Part shown: piece after piece, positions 17,869-27,642 of the stretch | How the letters are laid out: every line of letters begins with the position of its first letter | How positions within the stretch are numbered: the stretch's first letter is position 1 | Assembly (NCBI RefSeq): GCF_900105315.1 | Contig: NZ_LT629766.1 | Location: 3,162,001-3,226,000, forward strand | Direction of reading: 5' to 3' | DNA: 64,000 nt | Source: Brevibacterium siliguriense | GTDB lineage: Bacteria; Actinomycetota; Actinomycetes; Actinomycetales; Brevibacteriaceae | Position numbers and translations under genes: made by a program | Notes under the pieces: generated by a model | Databases searched by the model: none | What the model saw: the letters and a program-made list of their open reading frames with translations, nothing else | What the model was told of the DNA's origin: nothing

Positions 17869-18780
17869 TCAGTCCTCGTTCGACCAGTTCGCAGCGTGTT
17901 CGCGGATGAAGTCGCGCAGACGCTCGACCACACGGCCGGGCCTGCGGACGGCCGAGCACAGTGCGATCTCCCGGACGTGATCGGGCCCGTCCAGGGTCAC
18001 CTCGGTGATTCCCTCGACCCGGCGCACCGCGGGTGGGATCAGTGCCACTCCCATTCCGCGGCCGACGAATTCGCGGATCGTCGAGAATTCGGTGACTTCG
18101 ATCTTCACTTCCGGGTCGAATCCGCATTCCTGACACCACCGGTCGGTGAGCGCCCGCAGGTTGTAGGTCGCGGGGGTGGCAATGAATTCCTCGCCTGCCA
18201 GCTGATCAAGGGTGATGCTGCCTGCCCCCGCCAGCGGGTGTACGTCGGGCAGGGCCGCGAGGATCGTCTGCCGCGCAAACACCTCATGATTGACCTCGGG
18301 CGGCGGCGGAATGATGATCGCGAGGTCGAGGGTGCCCATCTGCAGGTCAGCGACGAGCTCGGCACCGTGAGCCTGTTTGAGATCGAGACGGATGCCCGGG
18401 TGAGCGCGATTGAAGGCCGCGAGCAGATCGGGCACCTCGCCAGCCCCCATCGTCAGCGGAAATCCGAATCGGATCGTGCCGTGCTCGGGGTCGGCCGCCT
18501 CGGCGAGATCGACCAGAGCCGCATCGATCTCGGCCAGCGGGGAGCGCACGACGGCCACAAGGTCCAGTGCCGCCCTCGTCAGTCCGATCGCGCGGCCGCG
18601 CGGGACGGTCAACGGCACGCCGAGGTGGCCCTCGAGTGCGCGGAGGCGCCGGCTCATCGTGGACTGGGGTATGCCGAGGGCAGCTGCGGCCTCGGTCAGG
18701 TGCCCGTCCTGATCGACCAGTTCGACGAGTTCCCGCAGCGCCGTCAGCGGCGCCGCGCGGGGGTCGGATGATTGTTCCAT
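17869..18780 (-). CDS. LysR-family transcriptional regulator beside mqo
   Basis: A 303-residue LTTR with the HTH in GHLTEAAAALGIPQSTMSRRLRALEGHLG and an effector domain containing FGFPLTMGAGEVPDLLAAFNRAHPGIRLDL. It is divergent from mqo with 64 bp between start codons, so regulation of mqo or autoregulation is likely. It ends convergently with the preceding LysR gene. The two regulators are only distantly alike and not a recent duplication. Confidence 0.9.
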   Translation of the reverse strand: MEQSSDPRAAPLTALRELVELVDQDGHLTEAAAALGIPQSTMSRRLRALEGHLGVPLTVPRGRAIGLTRAALDLVAVVRSPLAEIDAALVDLAEAADPEHGTIRFGFPLTMGAGEVPDLLAAFNRAHPGIRLDLKQAHGAELVADLQMGTLDLAIIIPPPPEVNHEVFARQTILAALPDVHPLAGAGSITLDQLAGEEFIATPATYNLRALTDRWCQECGFDPEVKIEVTEFSTIREFVGRGMGVALIPPAVRRVEGITEVTLDGPDHVREIALCSAVRRPGRVVERLRDFIREHAANWSNED

Positions 18781-18844
18781 ATCCGGATCATACAGTTCCG
18801 ATCACTCATTGGACGGATGATTGATGTGCGCGCATGGTGAGAAC
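18781..18844. promoter_or_regulatory. Divergent LysR/mqo promoter region
   Basis: This 64-bp spacer separates the two divergent start codons. It contains repeated GAT/ATC half-sites (GGATCAT, CGATCAC, GGATGATTGATG) suitable for LTTR binding, but no clear -35/-10 pair can be fixed by eye. Confidence 0.35.
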
Positions 18845-20325
18845 ATGACTGCGAACCCCAAGCACACCAATCAGCTCCCCGACGCCGATGTCGTCCTCAT
18901 CGGCGCGGGCATCATGTCAGCGACCCTGAGCTCGATGCTGACCATGCTCGACCCCGATCTGCGGATCCTCGTTCTGGAGAAGTCCGAAGACATTGCCGGA
19001 GAGAGCAGCGACCCTTGGAACAATGCCGGCACCGGGCATTCGGGTACTGCGAGCTCAACTACATGCCCGATCCGGCAAACGGAGCGAAACCGGCAGAGAT
19101 CGCCGGGCAGTTCCACCTCACCCGGCAGTGGTGGGCCCATCTCGTCCGGCTCGGGCGCCTCGACCCAGCGGGCTTCATCCACCCGAGCCCACACATGAAC
19201 CTCGTCTTCGGGGACACGGACGTCACCTACTTGCGGCGACGCGTCGATACCCTGAGCGCCGATCCGCTGTTTGCAGAGATGGAGTACTCGGAAGATCCGC
19301 ACACCATCGCACGCTGGGCGCCGCTGACGATGGAGGGACGAGACGATATGAACGAACCCATGGCGGCAGCCCGTCATCCTCGCGGCACCGATGTCGATTT
19401 CGGGGCACTGACCTCAGCACTACTCAGTATCGGCTCCACCGAAATGCGCACAGGTCACGCAGTGACCGGGCTCGAACCGCTCACATCGGGCTGGAGGGTC
19501 AGCGGATCGACGTCGGCGGGACCGTTCGCCGTGTACGCGAAGACCGTGTTCGTCGGCGCGGGCGGCTTCGCGCTGCGACTCCTGCAGAAGGCAAGGATCC
19601 CCGAAGTCCGCGGCTACGCGGTCCTGCCGGTCGGGGCTGCTTTCTACCGGTGCTCGACCCCGTCGGTCGTCGCCCGTCATGATGCAAAGGTCTATGGTCA
19701 AGCCGATGTGGGCGCCCCGCCGATGTCGGTGCCGCATCTGGACCGCAGAGTCGTCGACGGCAAGGAGCATCTGCTGTTCGGCCCGTATGCGACCTTCAGC
19801 ACGAAGCTGCTCAAGCACGGGCGACTCTCCGACTTCTTCACGACGGTGCGGCCCGACAACCTGCACGTTATCGCGGCCGCCGGTCTGCAGAACCTCAGCC
19901 TCGTGTCATTCCTCGTCAAAGAGCTCGCCGCCAGTCCGTCCCGGAAGTTCGCGCAGCTGCGACGCTATCTGCCGCAGGCGCGACGCAATGAGTGGACCCT
20001 GCTGCCGGCCGGGCAAAGGGCACAGCTGGTCAAACCGGATAGGAAGAAGATCGGCGTCCTGCAGCAGGGCACCGAACTCGTCGTCTCCGCTGACGGCTCG
20101 ATCGCGGGTCTGCTCGGGGCCTCCCCCGGAGCATCAACAGCGGTGCCGATCATGTTCGATCTGCTCAAACGAGCTTTCCCCGCCCAATGGCACGGCACCT
20201 GGAAGTCCCAAATCGCCGAGGCGGTCCCCGACCTCGATCGCACCGACTGGACCGCCGAGGCGGTCGCTCGTTCCCACGCCACAACCGATGAGGCGCTCGG
20301 CCTGTCCCCGGTCAGCCTCGCGTGA
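18845..20325 (+). pseudogene. mqo: Malate:quinone oxidoreductase, single-base frameshift
   Basis: Mqo is a membrane-associated FAD enzyme oxidising malate to oxaloacetate with quinone reduction. The N-terminal FAD motif is [17 protein letters not shown] and the family signature [10 protein letters not shown] follows. At 19042-19044 (GGG) the frame breaks: the sequence continues as [30 protein letters not shown] in the other frame and runs in full to the stop at 20325. Adding one G gives SGYCELN and a normal protein of about 494 residues. Everything outside that point is intact, so this is either a recent inactivation or a base-calling error. ATG at 18845 follows GGTGAG. Confidence 0.88.
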
Positions 20326-21211
20326 CCCGCGCAGACTTCCGCTGCGCGTACTCGGCAGGGCTGAATCCGGTGACGCGAACGAAGTCCGTGCTGAAATGCG
20401 ATTGGTCGAACCATCCGAAGTGCGCGCCGAGGTCGGCCAGAGTGCCGTCCCAGCCGCGATCGATCGCTGCGACCGCGTCGATGTCCCGTGCCCGGGCCAA
20501 GATCTTCTTCACCCCGACCCCGCAGAAGCGTGCGAACATCCGCTGCAGAGTGCGCTCACCGATATCGGTTCTCTCCGCAAGGATCTTCAGACTCACGACT
20601 TCAGGATCGGCAAGCACGTCGAGTACCCGCTTCAACCGTTCGAACGACGGCGTCATCTGTGGCCTCCATGCCAGCAGCCAGCTCTCCACAGACGCGGCCA
20701 ATTCGCCCAGCTCCGGCACCCGGGCACTCTGCGACTGCGAAAACCTCTCCGCCAGTCCGAGGTCGGCCTCCAAACGCGGAAACCACAGCTCGGCAAGGAC
20801 CGTCGAATCACGGATGCTCGCAGGCTTCTGGTCGGAGAAGGCCAGTGTCGCACCCGGCTGAAAGTTCACGCCGAAGACTCTGCCGCGACCGAAGATCCCC
20901 ACATCGAATCGCCGCTTGGTGACCGGACCGGTCACCCATGCTCCCGGCCCGTCGACGTGAGCCCTGTGGCTGTTGCCGAATTCGAAGGTCAGATGGATGG
21001 TCGGTTCGGACAAGGTCGCCGTCTGGTAGCTCTCGCCGTCCGCCAGGTCCCATTCGACGGCCCAATAGCGTTTGACGAAGGGACGCAGACGCTCGGCGAC
21101 GACACGAACGGACGAATAGCGCGCGTGCTCGAGCATCTCCTCCGGCTTGAGTACGCGCCCGAAGAAATGCTGCGGCAGTGACGCATTCTTCCTAGTGACG
21201 TCATCGTCCAT
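20312..21211 (-). CDS. AraC-family transcriptional regulator
   Basis: A 299-residue regulator with an N-terminal DUF6597-like sensing region (LRPFVKRYWAVEWDL; FGVNFQPGA) and a C-terminal AraC double HTH (SLKILAERTDIGERTLQRMFARFCGVGVKKILARARDIDAV, then LADLGAHFGWFDQSHFSTDFVRVTGFSPAEYAQ). Its stop overlaps the end of mqo by 14 bp, tail to tail. Its start lies 9 bp from the divergent VOC gene, so it may control that gene. A later ATG with GGAGGAG upstream (about 21136) is a possible alternative start. Confidence 0.88.
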   Translation of the reverse strand: MDDDVTRKNASLPQHFFGRVLKPEEMLEHARYSSVRVVAERLRPFVKRYWAVEWDLADGESYQTATLSEPTIHLTFEFGNSHRAHVDGPGAWVTGPVTKRRFDVGIFGRGRVFGVNFQPGATLAFSDQKPASIRDSTVLAELWFPRLEADLGLAERFSQSQSARVPELGELAASVESWLLAWRPQMTPSFERLKRVLDVLADPEVVSLKILAERTDIGERTLQRMFARFCGVGVKKILARARDIDAVAAIDRGWDGTLADLGAHFGWFDQSHFSTDFVRVTGFSPAEYAQRKSARVTRG

Positions 21212-21220
21212 GGCACAAGA

Positions 21221-21652
21221 ATGGCAGACATGACCGACACACAGAAGACCGACACCGCCTCGACCACTGCCGACACCACCATCGCAGCACCAGTCGCCAC
21301 TTTGGCGATGGTCACTCTCGACGCCCCGGACTCAACTGTTCTCGGAGAGTTCTACTCCGCCGTCCTCGGATGGCCCCTCGCCTACTCGGACGAGAACTAT
21401 GCAATGCTCACCGGTCCGAGCCATGCTCTGGGCATCGGCACAATCCCGGACTACCAGCGACCGAGCTGGCCCGACGGCGGACGCAAGCAGTTCCACCTCG
21501 ACCTCGCCGCCGACGACATCCACGCGGCGGCCGATCGCTGCGTCGAACTCGGCGCCACTCGAGCCGAGCCCCAGCCGGGCGAGACCTGGATCGTGCTCCT
21601 CGATCCGGCCGGTCACCCGTTCTGTATCTCGGACGCTAAGAACTGGGGCTGA
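21221..21652 (+). CDS. VOC-family (glyoxalase-like) protein
   Basis: A 143-residue vicinal oxygen chelate protein. Its core has two beta-alpha-beta-beta-beta units: LDAPDSTVLGEFYSAVLGWPLAY, then FHLDLAADDIHAAADRCVELGATRAE and WIVLLDPAGHPFCI. The metal-site His is in QFHLDL. The first 25 residues are Thr/Asp-rich and may not be translated if ATG at 21230 is used. The divergent AraC gene starts 9 bp away. Substrate unknown; resistance or dioxygenase roles are possible. Confidence 0.82.
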   Translation: MADMTDTQKTDTASTTADTTIAAPVATLAMVTLDAPDSTVLGEFYSAVLGWPLAYSDENYAMLTGPSHALGIGTIPDYQRPSWPDGGRKQFHLDLAADDIHAAADRCVELGATRAEPQPGETWIVLLDPAGHPFCISDAKNWG

Positions 21653-21680
21653 ACAGCCCAACAGTCATCTGAGCGGGTTC

Positions 21681-22265
21681 TCAGCTCCGTCCGGCTCTGT
21701 CCGCCCTAACGATGTAGTGCGACCCGTCGAGACCGTCGACGAGGATGGTCGCCGAATGCTTCTCGTTCCCTCCGGTGACGATCCAATTGGGTTTGAGCAC
21801 CCCGCGTAGATCGTCCACGGGAGTGATCTCGATGCCCATTCCGAGTTTCACCGTCTTGACGACCTTCGCACGCGCCAATGATCGCGCAGACCGCTCGGCC
21901 TCGCCCCGGCTCGGCAGCGGTCCCGACTGCTCGCCGATCAGACTCCACCACTCTTCCGCCACCACCGAGACACCGTGAGGGGTGAAGTCCGCAATCATGC
22001 CCCGCCCTGACACGGCATTGACGAGCACATCCAGACGCTGCCCCGACCCGGTCGGACTCCGACGGAAGAGCCCGCGAGTTCGCACCTCGAGGGCGGCCCA
22101 CCAGAACGGATGATGGACGACTCTCGCCTCGGCGACAGCGCCTGGAAGCTTTCGCTGGAAGACGGCGAGCGCCTCGGCGGCGGTGACAATTGGATCCATT
22201 CGCACCGGATCCTCGACTTGCAGATCCGGCCCAGCCGGGTGCCCGGTTCCGATCTCGGCACTCAT
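21681..22265 (-). CDS. Hypothetical protein in SSS symporter operon
   Basis: A 194-residue soluble protein I do not recognise. It has HPFWWAALEVRTRGLFRR near residue 52, ADFTPHGVSVVAEEWWSL in the middle and a C-terminal HYIVRADRAGRS. No signal peptide or membrane helix is seen. ATG at 22265 comes 1 nt after the symporter stop (TGAGATG), so it is co-translated with the transporter and is likely functionally tied to it. Confidence 0.7.
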   Translation of the reverse strand: MSAEIGTGHPAGPDLQVEDPVRMDPIVTAAEALAVFQRKLPGAVAEARVVHHPFWWAALEVRTRGLFRRSPTGSGQRLDVLVNAVSGRGMIADFTPHGVSVVAEEWWSLIGEQSGPLPSRGEAERSARSLARAKVVKTVKLGMGIEITPVDDLRGVLKPNWIVTGGNEKHSATILVDGLDGSHYIVRADRAGRS

Positions 22266-22266
22266 C

Positions 22267-23805
22267 TCAGACGTCCTTCGGAACCTGACCGGCCAGGGAA
22301 TCGTTCTGCCCGGTGAGCATGTGTGCTGGGATCGCCCCGATCTTGTCGGTCTCCTTCATGGCCTCGAGCACGTGGACGGGAACCGGATGCGAACGCTGGG
22401 TGGCCAGCGAGACGAGGATGAGGGCCAACGCCGAGCACACGATTCCGATTCCCATCGGGTCGACTCCAGTGACGTCGACGAGCCCGGTCAGCTGCCACAC
22501 GACGGAAGACACGGTGCCGGCGATCATCGAGGTGATCGCACCGGGCACGTTCGCCTTCTTCCACCACGCGGCGGCGATGTAGACGGGGACGAACGCTGCG
22601 CCGAGGACCGTTGTAGAGAAGATGACCACCTCGGCGACGGCCGGCGGATCGTTCACGGCGACGATGTAGCCGATGATAGCGAGGACGAGGACGGTGAACC
22701 GAGAGACCCAGACCGACTGCTGGTCGGACATGTCCTTCTTGAAGAAGCGCTGGAACAGGTCCTGGCTGGCGATGGTGCCCGACTGCAGCAGCAGAGCATC
22801 TGCGGTGGACATGATCGCGGCCATGATTCCGGCCATGACGATGCCCACGGCGAAGTCCGGCAGAACCGTGTCGGCGACTTCAAAGACTGCGAGTTCGGGG
22901 TTGTCCAGGGTCGGCAGCAGGACGAGCGCCATGATGCCGACGATGTAGGGAGCGGGGATGAACAGCAGGTTGAAGCCGGTGGCGTAGAGGCTGGCGCGCC
23001 TGGCCACCGAAGGACGCTTCATCGCCATATGGCTGACATTGACGTGCGGCCAACCCATATATCCGATGGAGAAGACGAGGACGGCACCGACGATGACTCC
23101 CCATTGGACGGATTCGATCCCGTCCGGCCCCCACATGGTCAGCAGGTTCGGATTGATCTGCCCGACAGCCTCGTTGCCGGCCGTCCATCCGCCCACAGCC
23201 TGCAGGCAGGCGATGAGGATCCACACCATGCCGATGAGCATGATGATCGCCTGCACGAAGTCCGTGTAGGCCACGGCCAGGTAGCCGCCGAGGAAGGTGT
23301 AGAAGACGATGACGCCGACGGCGATGAGCAGCGCCCATGCGTACGGGATGCCGGTGACCATCTCGAGACCGCGTCCACCGGCGATGAATTGACTCATCAC
23401 GTAGAAGAAGATGCAGAACACGGCGACCGGTGCGGCGATCGCGCGGATCCACTTCGACGGGTACCGATGTTCGAGATACTCGATCGAAGTCAGTGAGCCG
23501 AGGATCTGGGAGAGCTTGCGCATCCGCCGGCCCAGGATCGAGAGGTTGAGGACACCGCCGCCGATATCGCCCATCGCATACCAGAGCGAGAAGTAGCCCT
23601 TCGTATAGGCCAGCGATCCCGCACCGAGGAACATGTAGCCCGACATCGACGACGACTGCAGGCGCAGAGCAGTGACCGCTGCGCCCAGGCTGCGCCCGCC
23701 GAGCAGATACCCCTCGCTGCCTTTCGACCCGATCTTGAGCGTCCACACACCGATCCCGGCCATGGCGACGAAGTAGATGACGAGGAACCAGGTTTCGATG
23801 TTCAT
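22267..23805 (-). CDS. Sodium:solute symporter (SSS family)
   Basis: A 512-residue membrane carrier with about 13 helices, which couples sodium entry to solute uptake. Family features are the N-terminal YFVAMAGIGVWTLKIGSKGSEGYLLGGRSLG, the SSSMSGYMFLGAG segment and GGYLAVAYTDFVQAIIMLIGM. The long frame extends further upstream, but the ATG at 23805 overlaps the stop of the small preceding gene (ATGA) and begins the true N-terminus MNIETW. Middle gene of a three-gene operon. The substrate may be a monocarboxylate, proline or pantothenate and cannot be decided. Confidence 0.9.
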   Translation of the reverse strand: MNIETWFLVIYFVAMAGIGVWTLKIGSKGSEGYLLGGRSLGAAVTALRLQSSSMSGYMFLGAGSLAYTKGYFSLWYAMGDIGGGVLNLSILGRRMRKLSQILGSLTSIEYLEHRYPSKWIRAIAAPVAVFCIFFYVMSQFIAGGRGLEMVTGIPYAWALLIAVGVIVFYTFLGGYLAVAYTDFVQAIIMLIGMVWILIACLQAVGGWTAGNEAVGQINPNLLTMWGPDGIESVQWGVIVGAVLVFSIGYMGWPHVNVSHMAMKRPSVARRASLYATGFNLLFIPAPYIVGIMALVLLPTLDNPELAVFEVADTVLPDFAVGIVMAGIMAAIMSTADALLLQSGTIASQDLFQRFFKKDMSDQQSVWVSRFTVLVLAIIGYIVAVNDPPAVAEVVIFSTTVLGAAFVPVYIAAAWWKKANVPGAITSMIAGTVSSVVWQLTGLVDVTGVDPMGIGIVCSALALILVSLATQRSHPVPVHVLEAMKETDKIGAIPAHMLTGQNDSLAGQVPKDV

Positions 23806-24014
23806 GCCGCTCCCCCGTTTCCGTTCGCCGAGGCGGCCCCGCCGCTGGTCGGGAAACCGTCGACTCCGGTTCGGGAGTTCGCCAGGGCTTGATCCTCGGC
23901 GACGTCCTCGGCCTTCCATCCGCGGGAGAGGAAGACGAAGACGAGGGTGTAGATCACCCAGATCGCAGGGATGCCGACAATGATGACGACCGTCGCCGTC
24001 GGGAGACCGAACAC
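23802..24014 (-). CDS. Small membrane subunit of SSS symporter
   Basis: A 70-residue protein with one strong N-terminal helix (VVIIVGIPAIWVIYTLVFVFLSRGW) and a hydrophilic Gly/Ala/Asn tail. GTG at 24014 is preferred (GAGGTGG upstream) over the far ATG at 24134, because the added residues are polar and not family-like. Its stop overlaps the symporter start by 4 nt. Small one-helix proteins encoded just before SSS carriers are known as accessory subunits; that role is inferred here from position. Confidence 0.75.
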   Translation of the reverse strand: MFGLPTATVVIIVGIPAIWVIYTLVFVFLSRGWKAEDVAEDQALANSRTGVDGFPTSGGAASANGNGGAA

Positions 24015-24173
24015 GTTGACCACCTCGTTGTGACGTGAGAGAAACAGCTTCTGTAAGTGAGATGACAACTTATCGCGAGAAGCCTGAGACTGCCATTTCG
24101 GGTTCGCATGGTGGGAACGAGTAACGGACTGCATGACCGCACTTGAATGACCTGTCTGGCCCGCAGCGCGGCC

Positions 24174-25730
24174 TCACTCCACGGTGAACTGGCGTTCGTG
24201 GAGTCCAGTCGCGGCACCCGGGATGGCGGGTCGGCGTTCCGAGGTCTGCACGTTTCCCTCCTGGTCGATCGCGCGCACGCTGACCGTATGCGTGCCCGTG
24301 CTCAGCCCCGTGTGCTCGCATCGCCACTGGCGCCAGGTGTCTGCCGTGAGCTCCTCGCTCAGTTCGGCTTCTGCCCAGTCCCCGTTGTCGATGCGCACCT
24401 GCACCTTCTCGATGCCCGTGTGCTGCGCCCAGGCCATGCCTGCGGTCACGACCCGGTCGCCGCTCTTGGGCGAGACGGTCGCGCCGGGGCGGGGCACGTC
24501 GATACGTGAGGCCACCAGCACGGGACCGTGGGTCGACCAACCGCGGGTCGTCCAATACGCTTCCTTGTCCGCGAATTTCGTCACTTCGATGTCGGTCACC
24601 CATTTCGTGGCCGAGACGTATCCGTAGAGTCCGGGAACGACCAGCCGCGCCGGGTATCCGTGGTCGCGTGGCAGGGCGTGGCCGTTCATGGCCACGGCCA
24701 GCAGGGCCGCCCGGTCGTCGGTGAGCACTTCGAGCGGGGTGGAGGCGGTGAATCCGTCGTCGGAGCCCGAGAGCACCATGTCCGCGCCGGAGAGCGGTTT
24801 CGCCCGGGCGAGCAGGTCCCGGATCGGATAGCCCAACCACTTCGCGTTGCCGACGAGGTCGCCGCCGACCTCGTTCGAGACGCAGGCCAGGCTCACATAG
24901 TGCTCCTGAAGCGGGAGGTCGAGGAGTTCGGCCATCGTGATCGTAAATTCGTGCTCGACCATGCCGTGGACGCGCAGCATCCACGTTCCCGCGTCGATCG
25001 ACGGTGGGAAGAGCGCCGTGTCGATGCGGTAGAAGTCCGAGGTCTCCGTCACCAGCGGGGTCAGTCCGGGCACGTCGAGTTCGGCACCCGTCGGGATCTC
25101 CGGCGCCGAGGCGGCCGGCCGTGGCAGGACGAGCTTCGTCACCGTTCCTGCCGCGCTGCGCGCCAGTGTGGCCGCGGACTGTCCGGCCGCGACGGCGGCG
25201 ATGCCGACCACGCTCAGTCCCGCGGCCAGTCCGAAGAAGGCCCTCCGCCCGGGCTGGGCAGGCGATTGATCCTGCGTGTCGGTTCCTGGCCCCGGAGCAT
25301 CGGCGAGGTGGAGGAGGACGAGGAAGACTGCTGCTCCCACGGCGATTCCGCCGAGGCTCGGCAGAGTGGCCACCAGCCCGGCACCGGAGCTGAGGCCGAC
25401 GACGGCCGGCAGCAGTCCGAAGCCGATGAGCAGGACGAGGGCAAGGCCTCGGCGTTGGGCGCCGATCCACCCGATGATGGCTCCGAGTCCGGCACCGCCT
25501 GCGACGATGGTGATGACGAGGGCGAGTTTGTCGTGAGTGCCGAAGACAGCGATCGCGGATTTGATGAGCACGGTGGGCATCAGCGGGATGAGAGCCTGAC
25601 CGATGACCAGCGCCGGTGCTGAGGCCACATCCAGGCTGCGGGCGATGAGTTCGGCTGCGCCGAAGTAGATGAGGGTGGCGACGATGCCGGCGATCACGGA
25701 GAGCCGCGTGCGTCGAATGCTCTCCGTCAT
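24174..25730 (-). CDS. Membrane-anchored molybdopterin-dependent oxidoreductase
   Basis: A 518-residue protein with about five N-terminal membrane helices (residues 10-180), then a sulfite-oxidase-type catalytic domain on the outer side. The molybdenum ligand cysteine is in SLACVSNEVGGDLVGNAKWLGYP. A C-terminal dimerisation domain follows from about residue 400, with VRIDNGDWAEAEL and a WRQWRCEHTGLSTGTHTVSVRA stretch. ATG at 25730 is taken over the in-frame ATG at 25811 because the protein region starts at MTESIRR. Electron acceptor and substrate are not evident. The small gene just upstream is in the same operon. Confidence 0.88.
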   Translation of the reverse strand: MTESIRRTRLSVIAGIVATLIYFGAAELIARSLDVASAPALVIGQALIPLMPTVLIKSAIAVFGTHDKLALVITIVAGGAGLGAIIGWIGAQRRGLALVLLIGFGLLPAVVGLSSGAGLVATLPSLGGIAVGAAVFLVLLHLADAPGPGTDTQDQSPAQPGRRAFFGLAAGLSVVGIAAVAAGQSAATLARSAAGTVTKLVLPRPAASAPEIPTGAELDVPGLTPLVTETSDFYRIDTALFPPSIDAGTWMLRVHGMVEHEFTITMAELLDLPLQEHYVSLACVSNEVGGDLVGNAKWLGYPIRDLLARAKPLSGADMVLSGSDDGFTASTPLEVLTDDRAALLAVAMNGHALPRDHGYPARLVVPGLYGYVSATKWVTDIEVTKFADKEAYWTTRGWSTHGPVLVASRIDVPRPGATVSPKSGDRVVTAGMAWAQHTGIEKVQVRIDNGDWAEAELSEELTADTWRQWRCEHTGLSTGTHTVSVRAIDQEGNVQTSERRPAIPGAATGLHERQFTVE

Positions 25731-25749
25731 GCCGTCCCCGTCATCATTC

Positions 25750-26076
25750 TCAGGCCAGGGTGCGACGCAGACGCACGGCCGCCTCGGTGAGGGTGTCGAT
25801 GCGGTTCTCACGGTCGGGCTCGGGCAGGGTCTGAGCCGAACGCTGTCCGTGTTCGAGGAGCACGACGACCTGGTCGGCGAGGTTCTGATCGCCGAGCGCC
25901 GGGACCGGACGTGAGTCGGAGCCGATCTGCGAGAATTCGGTCAGGGCCTCACGGATGGCTGCGCGTCTACTGTGTGCCGGCGGGGCCGCCTCGTCGAGTT
26001 GGGCAGTGGTCAGGGAGATGATCCGGATGCGCAGACGGCGCACCTCGGTCTCGAGTTCCGCCGCTGCTGTGGTCAT
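25750..26076 (-). CDS. Small hypothetical protein upstream of molybdopterin oxidoreductase
   Basis: A 108-residue protein with charged helical sequence (ELETEVRRLRIRIISLTT; VVLLEHGQRSAQTLPE) and no membrane segment. ATG at 26076 is chosen because TATTAT, a -10 box, ends 6 nt before it, giving a leaderless mRNA; the ATG at 26100 has no signal. It ends 19 nt before the oxidoreductase and is likely first in that operon. Function unknown. Confidence 0.65.
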   Translation of the reverse strand: MTTAAAELETEVRRLRIRIISLTTAQLDEAAPPAHSRRAAIREALTEFSQIGSDSRPVPALGDQNLADQVVVLLEHGQRSAQTLPEPDRENRIDTLTEAAVRLRRTLA

Positions 26077-26128
26077 GGACCCATAATAGACCTCGGCCAT
26101 CGCAGCAGCGGCGGATCTCAGGCGATGC

Positions 26129-27642
26129 TCAGCTGTCGGCCACCCAGACGGTCATGGTCTCCTGATAGGTCTCCAGGGCTTCCGGACCGTTGTCGCGGCC
26201 CAGAATCCGGACTGTCGCATTCCGCCGAACGGCGTGGCTTCGGTGCCTTCGCTGTAGCCGTTGACGGCCAGCGTGCCCACGCGGATCCGGCTGGCCCACC
26301 ACCTCACTTGGGCGATGTCCTCGCACCACACGCTCGAGGCGAGCCCGTAGGGCTCGCCGTTGATGAGGTCGACGGCGTCGTCTCGGCTGGTGCGTCGCAG
26401 CAGCTGGGTGACGGGGCCGAAGATCTCTCCGCGGCCGAGTTCGCTGTCGTCGGGCACGTTCTCGATGACGGTCGGCGGGTACCAGCTTCCGGTGTCGGGG
26501 ACGTCGGCGCGGGTGTTGAGGATTCGTGCTCCCTTCTCCACTGCTTCGTCGATCCAGGAGGTAATGCGGTCGCGGGCGCGGGGGTTGATCACCGGTCCGA
26601 CGTCGGTTTCGGCCTCGAACGGATCTCCGACGGTCAGTGCCTCGGTCGCGTCGATGAGTGCGGTGCGGAATTCGGCGAATCTCTCGTCATCGTCGCCGAC
26701 GTAGATCACCCGAGATGCGGCGGTGCAGTTCTGGCCGCTGGTGCCGAAGGCGGCGCCGGCGATGTCGGCGGCGATGGCTGGGAAGTCCGTGGCGTGTGCG
26801 GAGTCGACAATGTAGCCGGCTCGTCCGCCGAGTTCGAGGGACACCTTCTTGAGGTTCGACCGCGCCGAGGATTCGAGAAAAGACCTGCCGACGGAGCCTG
26901 AACCTGTGAAGGTGAGCACGTCGATGCCGTTGTGCAGGCCCATGGCGGATCCGATTCCCGCTCCGGTGCCCGTGAGGACGTTGAGGATACCGTCGGGCGC
27001 CCCTGCCTCGGTGGCGAGCCTGGCGAGGTGGAGGGCGCTGAGCGTCGAGTCCTCGGAGGTCTTGACGACCATCGCATTGCCGGCGGCCAGAGCTGGGGCG
27101 ATCTTCCAGCCGAGCATGGCCACGGGATAGTTCCACGGCAGGATCGCTCCGACGACTCCGCTGGGCACCTTCGTCACCCAGCCCCAGCCATCGGGGTTCT
27201 GCAGATAGCGTCCGTCATTATGGGAGATGAGGTCCGCGCTCATTCTGAGGTTCGCGGCGACGTCGGGGACGTCTTCCTCGACGCTTCCGAGCGCGACCTT
27301 TCCGGCTTCGATGCCGTCGAGATAGGCGATCACTTCGGCGTCGCCTTCGACGAGGTCGGCGAGGCGGCGGAGCACGCGGGCCCGCAGCTTCGCGTCCTCG
27401 GCCCAGTCGGCTTCGTTGAAGGCGGTGCGTGCCGCAGCGACGGTTTCATCGAGCTGCTGCTCGCTCGCTGCGGAGAGGCTTCCGATGACCGTGCCGTCGC
27501 TCGGTGAGATGAGACCGATCTCCTCTCCGGTGCCGGTGACGCCCCGGCCGCCGATCCACTGTCCGAGGTTGCCGTCGACGATGGCCCGCAGAGCAGTTCG
27601 ACCGCGGCCGACGAGGGTGTTCTGTGCTGATGTCGTGGTCAT
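26129..27642 (-). pseudogene. NAD(P)-dependent aldehyde dehydrogenase, frameshift near C-terminus
   Basis: A full ALDH of about 504 residues: PWNYPVAMLGWKIAPALAAGNAMVVK (cofactor binding), VLTFTGSGSVGR, the glutamate in SLELGGRAG and the cysteine in GTSGQNCTAASR. Near the end the normal motif GGMRQSGF is reached, then the frame breaks at 26199-26201 (CCC on plus, GGG on coding strand). One added G restores WGRDNGPEALETYQETMTVWVADS ending at 26129; as read, a short wrong tail runs to 26152. It overlaps the DHDPS-family gene by 4 nt (ATGA), so the two enzymes probably act in one sugar-acid or hydroxyproline-like pathway. Confidence 0.87.

Noticed and set aside
22183-23496. 437-codon plus-strand open frame
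   Set aside because: It lies entirely antisense to the SSS symporter and is His/Asp/Gly-rich with no domain.
24070-25470. 466-codon minus-strand frame in the molybdopterin oxidoreductase
   Set aside because: It is another frame of the same strand, Arg/Pro-rich, without motifs; the real frame has the sulfite-oxidase signature.
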